Shown: positions 35,410 to 44,171 of the stretch, piece by piece | How the letters are laid out: every line of letters starts with the position of its first letter | How positions within the stretch are numbered: position 1 is the first letter of the stretch | Assembly: GCA_964390055.1 (NCBI GenBank) | Contig: CAYMGQ010000004.1 | Span: 1-64,000 of the forward strand | From: CAYMGQ01 sp964390055 | Lineage (GTDB): Bacteria > Bacillota > Clostridia > Peptostreptococcales > Natronincolaceae | Reading direction: 5' to 3' | Length of the DNA stretch: 64,000 nucleotides | Made by a program: the position numbers and the translations under genes | The notes under the pieces: generated by a model | What the model was told of the DNA's origin: nothing | Seen by the model: the letters and a program-made list of their open reading frames with translations, nothing else | Databases searched by the model: none

Positions 35410-37267
35410 GATATTCCACCTCAATCGGTATAGGCAACTTAACCACAAATTCTGTACCCTTGCCAATTGTACTATTAACTTGAATTTTCCCCCTCATCCT
35501 TTCAACAATCACCTGGCTTATGGCAAGTCCCAAGCCAGTTCCCTGCCCAATGGGTTTAGTTGTATAAAAGGCATCATATATATAGGGGATTTTATCCTTT
35601 GCTATGCCACTTCCCGTGTCAGATACTTTCATTATAAATGGATATTTATCCTCCAAATCATATTCTAATTCAATTTTTAAGATTCCTCCCTCGGGCATTG
35701 CATCTATAGCATTTGTCATTAAATTTAGTACTAACTGCTGTATTCCAGACTTTTCAACCCATATTAAGGCATTAGTTTTTTGATTATTTGCAATCACCTT
35801 TATATTTTGTTTCGATATCTTGTGTTGGATTAGTTTCAGGGTGTCATCAATAATTTCTCCCATATTTACCAGTTCAAAAACTTCACCAGTTTCTCTGGAG
35901 TAATTTAATAAGCTTGATGTAATCCCTGTACACCTTTCAACCTGTTCCCTAATAGTGGTTAAATAGTTACTAATAGTTCCTTCTTTATGTAGTTTTTTAA
36001 CATCCTCAAATTCTAATCTGTCTAACAGGTCTGCTGCGTAAAATCCTAAATTATTCATGGGGTTGTTGATTTCATGGGCTACACCAGCAGCCAAAAGTCC
36101 AATAGCAGCACGTTTTTCAGCCTGAATCACTATTTTTTCATGCTCCTGCTTCTTTTTAATTTCCCTAGTCATCTCATTAAAAGCCTCTATTACCAAACCC
36201 AACTCATCTCTGTGGTAACGAGGTATTTCATAGCTAAAATCTCCACGTTTTACGGCAACTACTCCCCTAGCAAGGGCATCTATTGGCTTTGTCATCTGTG
36301 ATATAAAAAAACCCCCCAAACTTATAATGCTACCTATAATGGCAAGCAGAACTAAAATTAATCTCCTTTGCATCATTTTAATAGTTTTATAAGCCATATC
36401 AAGGGGTTGTTCCACTATAACTCCCCATTCAACAGCTGGTATCAAGCCATAAGTACCCAATACTTCATCACCCGTATATGTCTCATAGACCACAGGCTGA
36501 TGGCTTATCATCTTATGTTTCATAATTTCATTTTTATCCCTAATTAAGGCCTGTACCCCTTTACTCTTTAGGACCTCCTGTCTTCTTAGTACCTGGCTAT
36601 AATCTGAGTGTCCTATCAAGGAGCCAGATTTATCTATAAGCATAATATAACTACCATCAGAAATCTCTAGGGCAGAAATCTCCTTCATTACTTGTCTTAA
36701 ACTAACCTTTACTACAATTCCCCCTATAAATTTGTCATGGTAACCGCCAATGGGCACTCCAATTTTGAAGACCATTTGATTATCTAAATCCTTCTCTGGT
36801 CTACCTATAAAGGACTTTCCCAGTTTTAGCCTTTCAATATTTCTAGCCTCTCCCAGTCCAGCTAAATCCTCCTCAGTAATAGCATATCTCTTAGAAATCT
36901 TTACCGTTTCCTCACCCTCAGGCCCAATGATTGCAACCTCCTCCAGATGGGGAAAGTTTTTTAAGATTCCATAAAGGAGACTTTCTTTTTCGGCCCTGTT
37001 ATTAGTCTGCAAGCTATCAGTATTTACTAGTGCAATAGTCTGCAATGTTGTTTCTAATGTATTAACCAGGTCCGAAACTGTATGGGATATTCTAACTGTA
37101 GTCAGGGCATATTCCTTATGAATTCTCTCCTCTATATCCCTCTTAGTTACTTCCATATTGTAGGCACCCAAAACTAATATGGGCAGAATAGAGATAGTGG
37201 TCATAATAATAATAAGTTTTATCTTTATACTTCTATACCAAGTTGCCTTTACAGCCTCTTTAATCAT
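35396..37267 (-). CDS. Cache-domain sensor histidine kinase
   Basis: A 623-residue membrane kinase. Membrane helices near 17-37 and 298-320 enclose a double-Cache extracytoplasmic domain. Then HAMP (about 320-375), a dimerisation domain with the phospho-acceptor His in AAGVAHEINNP near residue 405, and an ATPase domain with N box (LNLMTNAIDAMPEGG), DTGSGI and GTGLGL. The NtrB-like His motif suits partnership with the NtrC-type regulator, whose gene overlaps its end. It follows the binding-protein gene by 7 bases. Confidence 0.93.
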   Translation of the reverse strand: MIKEAVKATWYRSIKIKLIIIMTTISILPILVLGAYNMEVTKRDIEERIHKEYALTTVRISHTVSDLVNTLETTLQTIALVNTDSLQTNNRAEKESLLYGILKNFPHLEEVAIIGPEGEETVKISKRYAITEEDLAGLGEARNIERLKLGKSFIGRPEKDLDNQMVFKIGVPIGGYHDKFIGGIVVKVSLRQVMKEISALEISDGSYIMLIDKSGSLIGHSDYSQVLRRQEVLKSKGVQALIRDKNEIMKHKMISHQPVVYETYTGDEVLGTYGLIPAVEWGVIVEQPLDMAYKTIKMMQRRLILVLLAIIGSIISLGGFFISQMTKPIDALARGVVAVKRGDFSYEIPRYHRDELGLVIEAFNEMTREIKKKQEHEKIVIQAEKRAAIGLLAAGVAHEINNPMNNLGFYAADLLDRLEFEDVKKLHKEGTISNYLTTIREQVERCTGITSSLLNYSRETGEVFELVNMGEIIDDTLKLIQHKISKQNIKVIANNQKTNALIWVEKSGIQQLVLNLMTNAIDAMPEGGILKIELEYDLEDKYPFIMKVSDTGSGIAKDKIPYIYDAFYTTKPIGQGTGLGLAISQVIVERMRGKIQVNSTIGKGTEFVVKLPIPIEVEYHAGN

Positions 37268-37274
37268 TGCTTAA

Positions 37275-38288
37275 TTACCATCCTTTGGTATAAACAAAAT
37301 TATCCACAAAGGGAAATCCTCCCTTTTCTATATCTATACCCAATAGTTTGCTAGTTTCTATATTTAGGTAAAACTCAAGGACCTCAGGTGATTCTATGGG
37401 TATTTTCCTGGGATTTTGTCCCCTTAATATATTTGCCACCATCCTGGCTGATTGGACTCCCTCATCATATCCTGTCCCCCCATAAAATGCCAATATCCCC
37501 TTTTCCACCTGCCCTTGATTTATACCCATAATTGGTATTTGCATTTCCTGGCCTATGTTTGCAATGTTTTCAGTTTCCTCCTCGAACAATAAACTGCACA
37601 TTAGCATAAGTCCATCCGTTGTGCAGGCTTGGTTTTCCAGAGAATCGTATAATTCCTCCCTTGTGTTTATATCTACTATTTCTAATTCTATATTAAGTTT
37701 TTTTGCCGCCTCACATAAAAAGGAATAGTTTCCTCCATAGGGGGTAGTTTCAGAATTATACAATACCAACATCTTCTGGGCATCGGGTATCAGTTTTTTA
37801 AAAAACTCTAATTTTTTCCCCGATAATTGGACATTATGGCTATCTACTCCGGTTATATTTCCTCCAGTAGACATATAACCCTCTACAATCCCATTTTCTA
37901 CAGTACAGCCCACCCCTATAAAAACCACAGGAATCCCTATATCCTCCCCCATGTTTTTCATGGCCAGAGTTTCATGGGAGCCAGTAGTAACAATAACATC
38001 TACTCCCTCATCCACTAACTCTTGCCCTAAATCCTGGAGTTTTTCCAAATCCCTGTAGGCATTTTTTTTCCTCAGAATAATATTTTTATCGTTAAAACCG
38101 TATTGTTTTAATCCCTCCATCATGCCATCAATCTTTACAAGCCGCTTTTCATTAGCAGTTAGGACTCCAATGGTAAAAGTCTCCTCTTTCTTACTTCCAT
38201 TTACATTTCCTATAAAAAAACTTGAAAAAATTATTGCCACCACCAATAGGGAAGACCAAAACAAAATAGTCATTTTTTTCATACCCAT
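37275..38288 (-). CDS. Periplasmic-type binding protein (DUF534/ABC_sub_bind)
   Basis: A 337-residue exported protein: signal anchor near residues 6-27, then the ABC_sub_bind fold with TIGVLTANEKRLVKIDGMMEGLKQYG, VIVTTGSHETLAM and PVVFIGVG. It has no lipobox and no permease or ATPase gene beside it. Instead it is 7 bases from a Cache histidine kinase gene, so it probably presents a ligand to the kinase rather than serving transport. Analogous binding-protein/kinase/regulator sets control respiratory arsenate and tetrathionate reductases. The ligand is unknown. Confidence 0.85.
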   Translation of the reverse strand: MGMKKMTILFWSSLLVVAIIFSSFFIGNVNGSKKEETFTIGVLTANEKRLVKIDGMMEGLKQYGFNDKNIILRKKNAYRDLEKLQDLGQELVDEGVDVIVTTGSHETLAMKNMGEDIGIPVVFIGVGCTVENGIVEGYMSTGGNITGVDSHNVQLSGKKLEFFKKLIPDAQKMLVLYNSETTPYGGNYSFLCEAAKKLNIELEIVDINTREELYDSLENQACTTDGLMLMCSLLFEEETENIANIGQEMQIPIMGINQGQVEKGILAFYGGTGYDEGVQSARMVANILRGQNPRKIPIESPEVLEFYLNIETSKLLGIDIEKGGFPFVDNFVYTKGW

Positions 38289-38384
38289 CCCCCATTACAT
38301 TATAATATATCCTTATATAATTTTATCCCAATATGGCCCCATTGTCTATTATCTATGAATTTTGATCCTATTTATGATTATATA

Positions 38385-38429
38385 GGGGACGAATCGTTTT
38401 GAGATTATCCTCTAATACAATTCGTCCCC
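38385..38429. repeat. Long inverted repeat after the reductase operon
   Basis: GGGGACGAAT/ATTCGTCCCC, a 10-bp perfect stem with a 25-base loop, between the Fe-S gene and the binding-protein gene. The minus strand continues TATATAATCA without a good T run; a weak terminator for the reductase operon or an operator are both possible. Confidence 0.55.
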
Positions 38430-38464
38430 TAATCAATCTAGCATTCCTATATTATATTTAAATA

Positions 38465-39070
38465 CTATTTGCCGCCCTTATGAACATAGGGTGGATTTTC
38501 TTCCTCTACTTCCTTTAGGGCAATATATAGAACACTTACATCCAATCCTAAATCCTCTCTTAAGCCCTTGCAGTCATATTTCTTTACTAGTTGGCTCACC
38601 TGACTATCAGGATTATTTAAATCCCCGAAATATCTAGCATGGGATACGCAGGTGCTAACACATGCCGGAGCTAAACCAGCCTCTGCCCTTCCAATACAAA
38701 AAGTACATTTTCCTGCTTTTTGAACATCTTCTTTAATATATCTTGCATCATATGGGCATGCCACTACACAAGCCCCACAACCTATACACTTTTCTTCATC
38801 TACAACTATGCTTCCTCCAACCACTTCAAAGGTAGCATCTGCAGGACACACTTCAACACAGGGAGCATCTATACAATGGTTACATAATTTAGGCATCTTG
38901 ACCCTGGATACATCAGGGTAATCTCCCTTATCCCATTCTTCCACCCAAGTGTTAAAGCATTTTTCGGGGCTTTCATTTTCCGCCTTGCAACTAATGGTGC
39001 AGGCATGACATCCAATACACTTTCTTAAATCTATTACCATTCCATATCTCTTAGCATTTTTTGACATCAT
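38465..39070 (-). CDS. Four-cluster 4Fe-4S subunit (DmsB/TtrB/NrfC type)
   Basis: About 201 residues with the four Cys groups of the DmsB family: CIGCHACTISC near residue 16, CNHCIDAPCVEVCP near 62, CIGCGACVVACP near 96 and CTFCIGRAEAGLAPAC near 121. It transfers electrons to the molybdenum subunit. It has no own signal, so it is probably carried out with the Tat-bearing catalytic subunit. The ATG at 39070 follows GAGAGGTG. It overlaps torD by 20 bases. No NrfD- or DmsC-type membrane anchor follows, which is unusual. Confidence 0.93.
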   Translation of the reverse strand: MMSKNAKRYGMVIDLRKCIGCHACTISCKAENESPEKCFNTWVEEWDKGDYPDVSRVKMPKLCNHCIDAPCVEVCPADATFEVVGGSIVVDEEKCIGCGACVVACPYDARYIKEDVQKAGKCTFCIGRAEAGLAPACVSTCVSHARYFGDLNNPDSQVSQLVKKYDCKGLREDLGLDVSVLYIALKEVEEENPPYVHKGGK

Positions 39071-39761
39071 GGTCACCTCTCTCTTCCATCAAATCTTCCT
39101 CCAACCATTTCATATCCTTCTGGATATAAGTAGAGGTCACATTCAATAAATAACTATATAGGCCCTCCTTCTTTTCCCTAGCCAACTTGGCCAAATCTCC
39201 TATCCATTGACTTATATGTTCATCTAAAAATTGTTTTTGTAAATTTCTCCATCCTTGAACCTTGTCATCATGACCCTTTTCCCTGGCAACTATTTCGTAG
39301 GTTATTAATTGGGTTAAAAAAGCCATTTCAAAGGCTATATGGTCGGGAAAGCTTATATCCTTTAAAGGTTTGAAGGCCCTTAGTTTTTCCTGTTTAAAAC
39401 CAACCATTTCATAGCAAACTTTTACATGATAGGTTTCTTTGCTGTCTAATTGCCCATATTCCAATTTATTGCCCTTTATTTTGCGATTTCTAATAGCTGC
39501 CTCATAGGGCGGAACATATGCTCTTGATGTGGGCACAAAAAAGCGGTCATAATATTCCTGTGTATATTCCTCTAGTCTATCTACAGTAAATTCAACAGAT
39601 GGCAGGTTTTCTTCTTCAAGTAAAAGCTCGAAAAAGTCCTTCCCGTCCTTCAGTAATTGTATAAACTTTTCGTTAGGGGTATTTAAAAAACCATAAGATA
39701 GTAATTCATATATTTGTCCCCTATTTTTTGCTATTTCCAATGATTGCTCTGTCTTAATCAT
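39051..39761 (-). CDS. TorD/DmsD-family molybdoenzyme chaperone
   Basis: A 236-residue all-helical cytoplasmic chaperone. The RGQIYELLSYGFLNTPNEKFIQLL start and the YYDRFFVPTSRAYVPPYEAA motif near residue 70 mark the TorD family. Such proteins bind the twin-arginine signal of the catalytic subunit and hold it until the cofactor is inserted. Its gene lies between the catalytic and Fe-S subunit genes, fitting a dedicated role. Confidence 0.92.
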   Translation of the reverse strand: MIKTEQSLEIAKNRGQIYELLSYGFLNTPNEKFIQLLKDGKDFFELLLEEENLPSVEFTVDRLEEYTQEYYDRFFVPTSRAYVPPYEAAIRNRKIKGNKLEYGQLDSKETYHVKVCYEMVGFKQEKLRAFKPLKDISFPDHIAFEMAFLTQLITYEIVAREKGHDDKVQGWRNLQKQFLDEHISQWIGDLAKLAREKKEGLYSYLLNVTSTYIQKDMKWLEEDLMEERGDHDVKKC

Positions 39762-39788
39762 CTAAACTTTCCTCCCCATCAAGGATTT

Positions 39789-39830
39789 ATAATCCTCCAG
39801 GGCATCCTGTACCGATGCCCTGAAGATTAT
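39789..39830. repeat. Intercistronic hairpin before torD
   Basis: CAGGGCATC/GATGCCCTG (9 bp perfect) extended by ATAATC/GATTAT beyond a short bulge, in the gap between the catalytic subunit and torD. No T run, so likely an mRNA-stability or processing structure that sets subunit ratios. Confidence 0.65.
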
Positions 39831-39835
39831 TTCAA

Positions 39836-42800
39836 TTATACCTTCTCTATTCTATAAGCTCCTCCACTACGGCTTGGACCACCTGTGGAAGCCTCGCTAA
39901 ATCCGTAAATAGCCTTTACCTTTGGATCTGTTAGGTTCATTAAATGAACCCCTTCTCCTGCCCCATCAGCAGCAGCCTTTTCCTCTCCATCTACGGCAAA
40001 TCCTTTAGCTCCATATTCCCAATGACCATAACCGTAGGCTATCCCTATGGTACCCCTTGCTATACCGGGACGTACCATAGCTCTACCTATAAAGTCCCCA
40101 CCCGTAGCCGGAATTACCTTAACCTCGTCATCCTGGCCTATACCTAATTCCCTTGCATCTTCTGCATTGATTTCAACAAAGTTGTTAAGGTTCATCTGCC
40201 TTAGACTAGGACTATTTGCCAACATACTAATACTCCTAAACTTAGCCTTATAGTTGGCTGCCTTAAAGGGCCATTCTTCTTCTGGAAATTCATCAGTTAA
40301 TAATGTTCCATCTATAAAGCTCTCTGGATTCCAAGCAGGCACCCCTGAGAAGTATTCTCCCGTAAGGGAGTTTTTCCCACTAGCCAATGCTTCTACATAA
40401 ATATTTACAGCGTCTTCAAAAGCATGGATGCGGTTATCTCCATCAAAACCTTCACCATATTCTTCGAATCTTCCACCCCTTGAGATGACATACATAACCT
40501 TCTTCCATTCCTCATCTGTCAAAATGTCCTTCCATTGACCCAGCCTACCCTCTAAATCTTGCATTTCTATTTCTTCTTGAGAAATATCTGCTACTGGGTT
40601 TTCTAAATAGGCAACATTTGCTATTGCTCTTAGGAAAAAGTCTGCTGCATCATTCAACGGTAACATTTGCCCCTTATCGTTGGGTATAGCCTCATTACCA
40701 AAGCCGGGTAAGTCTAATTTTTTTGCTACATCTATTAGATACGCCTCAAAGGAAGCATGTCTGCCATCATCTAATTTCATTGTGGCTGGTTCGACTACTG
40801 GCCAGCGTAATGTTGTTCCCTTGCCCGAGAAATTACCCTCAATATTTGGTAGTCCCCAGCTTTCATATGGTGTAGTGTCTGGTACAATATAATCTGCTAA
40901 AGCCGTAGTTTCTCCCATGTAGGCATCTACTGAAATAAATAGTGGTACACATTCTGGATCCTTTAGGCTTTCAATGACCTCTTGTCTAGCACCTGCTGGT
41001 ACCGCCAATAGTGGGTTAGCCATCCAGTTTAAAAATATCTTGGCTGGATAGGGGTACTTATTTACTATAGAGAATATAGCCTGGTTATCTGAACCTCCGC
41101 CCACTGGATGCCATGGTAATGTAGGAGGATATGGGTTTTCTCCCTTAGCCAGCTTTTCCTTATATTCATCGGTTGTTTCATATTGGATACCTGTCCTGCT
41201 TATGATTAATCCCTTGCTTTCAGGCCGGCCCTCCACTTGATTTAAGGCATATCTTGGCCCAGCCCCAAAGCCAGCATAACTAACTCGTCTGGTAATCATG
41301 CCACCTTTTTTGTTTGTACAACCAATTAGACAGGTTAAAACATAGTGTATAAGGCTCAAATCGGTACCATTAGCTGTTGCGGTTCCACCTAAGCCATCAA
41401 CACCAACTTTTGTTCCATGAGAAGTTAAGTCTTCTGCTATTTCTATGATTGTATCCTTTGGAATTCCACAATCCTTTGCATACTCATCAATTGTAAATTT
41501 ATAAGCACTTTCCTTTAAGATTACAAAGGAAGTCTTGACCTTTATCCCCTCTAGCTCTCCTGAGAATAAGATATCTCCTGCATCAGATTCACTGTGTAAT
41601 TTTGCCTCTTGAGATGCCTTATCCATTACTATAAAGTCTTCTTCTTTATCTTCTGTAATATCTAGTTTTAAATCCTTTGCCCTTAGCATTTTGCGATAGT
41701 TTGGATGATTTGCATCATCTATAACTAAATGGGCTGCATTACACCAACTATTGAAACCCACTTTCCTAGCTGCTTGCAAATTAGGAGATGCCAAATATTC
41801 CTCGCTGTATTTTTCATTTTCAATAATCCATTGAATCATTGCCATGCCTAGGGCTCCATCAGTTGCTGGCTTAATGGGAACCCATTTACTATCCTTGGCT
41901 AAAGGCGTTACAGCCCCTCCAGCCATTACGGGGTCTATTACAGTAATTTTTACCTGGCCATCAACTAATCTAATAGCGGATTGTCGCCCAATAGACTGCA
42001 TGGGTTTTCCACTATGACCTGGATACGCCCCCATATATAATACGAATTCGGCATTATTAATATCAGGTTTTAAGATTTGTCCTCTAGCTGCTCCCTGCGC
42101 CGCAGGTACCTTGGAGCCACCTCATGTATAGCCATGGCCATAGTCGTTTACTGTTCCATAGGCTCCAGTAAATCGGGCCTTAATGCCCCCCTACCGTCAC
42201 CCCTACCACCATTAACTACAAATTGATTAGCAACCGGCCCCAAGTCTGGTCGTTTAGAATCAATTAGGGTTTCAAAATCCCTAACCTGACGAAGCCCCTC
42301 TATATTATAATCCTCACCAATATCCTCAAATAGTTTGCCACCCTCTACTGTCTCCTCAATTAATTCATCCCAAGATATTGGTTTCCAACTTCCCTCTCCC
42401 CTTCCTGCACTTCTCTTCAAGGGAGCTGTTATACGCATAGGGTCATAATGGGCCTCAAGGGTCCCATTTCCTCTGGCACAAAGGGTTCCACGATTAGTAT
42501 TAACCCTGTCCTCATAGGTACTAAAGGCTAAATAGCCATCAGTTAAGGGTTGGTCCATGGCCAAATGTGGTTCTGCGTTATTTGGGTTATAGGGATTCCC
42601 ATAAACTTTTACAATTTTTCCTGTAGTCTTATCCACCTTTACACGGTTTCCGCAGGAACTATAGCAACCCAAACATGCACTATGTCTCATAACAACTGAA
42701 GATTCAACTTGTACATCTCCATTGTCCAGGTTGATAATAGCTTCCGGCTTCAAGCCACCAAATCCACTAACTTCTGGAAATCCTGACGGCACATCTTCAT

Positions 42801-42885
42801 CGGCCTTGGTACAACCAATATTCAATCCGGTGAAGGTCAATGCCCCTAGACCTCCTAAAACCTTTAAAAAGGTTCTTCTCTTCAT
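39836..42885 (-). CDS. Molybdopterin oxidoreductase catalytic subunit (TtrA/SrdA/ArrA-like), probable selenoprotein with apparent frameshift
   Basis: Read as one gene it gives about 1016 residues, near TtrA length. Twin-arginine signal RRTFLK at residues 3-8; 4Fe-4S Cys at 71, 74, 78 and 136; then the MGD-binding domains. Two interruptions: a run of six G's at 42186-42191 (seven restore the frame to GGRGDGRGGIKARFTGAYGT) and an in-frame TGA at 42122-42124. The TGA falls in YGHGYT-U-GGSK, the place of the molybdenum-ligand Cys, as residue 255, followed by a SECIS-like hairpin. Both flanking parts are conserved in full. Selenocysteine is favoured; a pseudogene is the alternative. The substrate (an oxyanion such as tetrathionate, selenate or arsenate) is inferred. 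Ribosome site GAGGTGATT. Confidence 0.85.
42090..42117 (-). promoter_or_regulatory. Candidate bacterial SECIS hairpin after the TGA codon
   Basis: On the minus strand, starting 5 bases after TGA, GCTCC pairs with GGAGC. An upper stem CTGC/GCAG has apical loop GGC, 20 bases from the TGA. Distance, a G in the first loop positions and upper-stem length fit the published bacterial SECIS rules. A 7-base bulge lies on the 5' side. Pairing was found by eye. Confidence 0.55.
42122..42124 (-). other. In-frame TGA, probable selenocysteine codon
   Basis: TGA in the frame of the downstream 732-codon segment, at the molybdenum-ligand position of the catalytic subunit (YGHGYT-U-GGSK). The downstream reading frame stays open from here to 39836. 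Confidence 0.75.
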
Positions 42886-42946
42886 TTTTTAATCACCTCA
42901 ATATTATAAAAGATATAATAAAATTTGTTTGGCATATAACTAACGA

Positions 42947-42963
42947 AGCAAATACTGTGCCAA
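42947..42963 (-). promoter_or_regulatory. Sigma-54 promoter of the molybdoenzyme operon
   Basis: The minus strand reads TTGGCACAGTATTTGCT, a perfect TTGGCAC-N5-TTGCT. Predicted start near 42936, giving a 51-base 5' UTR before the catalytic subunit. Confidence 0.9.
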
Positions 42964-43014
42964 GCTTTCCCAATCCATTAAAAACATTTATATAATTGGC
43001 AAAAAAACAAAAAA

Positions 43015-43040
43015 ATAACTAGCTCTACACCGCTAGTTAT
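43015..43040 (-). terminator. Terminator of the aromatic/lplA operon
   Basis: ATAACTAGC/GCTAGTTAT hairpin with an 8-base loop, followed on the minus strand by TTTTTTTGTTTTTTT. It lies after the lplA stop and upstream of the sigma-54 promoter. Confidence 0.9.
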
Positions 43041-43134
43041 CAGGCCCTGCCCTAAAATCCCCCAATATTAAATTTAAAGATAATATTTTTCTTTACCAAA
43101 TATATTTTTACATTAATAAGTGTAATTTGTTATT

Positions 43135-43162
43135 TTGACAATTTATTTTGAAAATTTGTCAA
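43135..43162. promoter_or_regulatory. Candidate enhancer site for the NtrC-type activator
   Basis: TTGACAA-N14-TTGTCAA, a perfect 7-bp inverted repeat about 200-225 bases upstream of the sigma-54 start, a normal distance for an upstream activator site. The inner TTTGAAAATTT also occurs upstream of the polyferredoxin sigma-54 promoter (33936-33947, minus strand). Confidence 0.45.
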
Positions 43163-43178
43163 GTTTGTTTGGAATATT

Positions 43179-44171
43179 TTAGCCTATTATACATTTTTGA
43201 AAGTCTCCCTCTCCTATTCCGCTGAAGTAAGTTGTTAAATCTATACCACTCAATACTCTGTTAATTTCCTCCTCCCTATAGGGAATAGCAATTAATTTAT
43301 TTGTAAGCCCCTTGATATCCTTAGAGCTAAAGAAATCACCGAAGATAACCATATCCTTAATTATCCCATCCCGTATGTCTAGCCTTATTTCCAATTGACC
43401 CCAAGAAAATCTCTTGGATTTAAATATTCTATATTGGGGAGACTGGCCATAGTTCCATTCCCATTTTAGATACCTGTCCTCCATCAACTGTCTAATTGCC
43501 CTTAAATCTTCCTCAGTAAGTATATATTCTTTTGGACCCTCTACCCCCTCTAGCAAGTAGTCTAATAGGGTGGCCTTAAATTCTTTGATTGCAACTTTTT
43601 CTCTTAGATATGGATAGATGTTTGTTACCCTGCTCCTTACTGACTCAATACCCTTAGATTCTATTTTTTCCCTTCCTACATTTAGTGCCTCCTGTACTAC
43701 CCTTAAGTCTGAATTGAACAAGATAGTTCCATGGTGGAGAAGACGGTTTTTATAGAAATACTGGGCATTGCCCGAGAATTTTTTCCCCTCAATTACTATA
43801 TCATTCCTACCTAGGAGTTCTGCCTTAATTCCAAATCTGTCTAGGGCCTGAATAACTGGTTGGGTAAACTTTTTAAAATTATTGACATCGTCCTTATCCT
43901 TAATGGTCACAATAAAGGTAAAGTTTAAATTGCCATAGTCATGATAGACTGCACCCCCACCAGATAACCGCCTTACAACATTAATATTATTTTTCTTTAT
44001 ATAATCTCTATTGATTTCGGCTATGGTGTTCTGATTTCTTCCAATGATAACAGAGGGTTCATTCTGCCATAGAATTACATAGTCCCTTTTGGGGTCTAGC
44101 TTCCTTAGGGCATATTCCTCAAGAGCCAAATTAAAATGTGGATCATGATGGTCGTTTTTTATGCTAATCAA
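43179..44171 (-). CDS. lplA: Lipoate-protein ligase
   Basis: A 330-residue LplA: FNLALEEYALRKL, the lipoyl-AMP site RRLSGGGAVYHDYGNLNFTF near residue 67, the GNAQYF segment with catalytic Lys in GRNDIVIEGKKFSGNAQ, and the C-terminal accessory domain. It activates lipoate with ATP and attaches it to lipoyl domains or the glycine-cleavage H protein. A TTG start just after the aroE stop follows AGGAGGG, so it is the last gene of the aromatic operon although not functionally related. Confidence 0.92.
   Translation of the reverse strand: MISIKNDHHDPHFNLALEEYALRKLDPKRDYVILWQNEPSVIIGRNQNTIAEINRDYIKKNNINVVRRLSGGGAVYHDYGNLNFTFIVTIKDKDDVNNFKKFTQPVIQALDRFGIKAELLGRNDIVIEGKKFSGNAQYFYKNRLLHHGTILFNSDLRVVQEALNVGREKIESKGIESVRSRVTNIYPYLREKVAIKEFKATLLDYLLEGVEGPKEYILTEEDLRAIRQLMEDRYLKWEWNYGQSPQYRIFKSKRFSWGQLEIRLDIRDGIIKDMVIFGDFFSSKDIKGLTNKLIAIPYREEEINRVLSGIDLTTYFSGIGEGDFQKCIIG

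Noticed and set aside
39836..42034. A separate 732-residue molybdoenzyme gene starting at the ATG at 42034
   Set aside because: The conserved chain continues upstream through the TGA to the Tat-bearing N terminus; the ATG lies inside the MGD domain and has no ribosome site.
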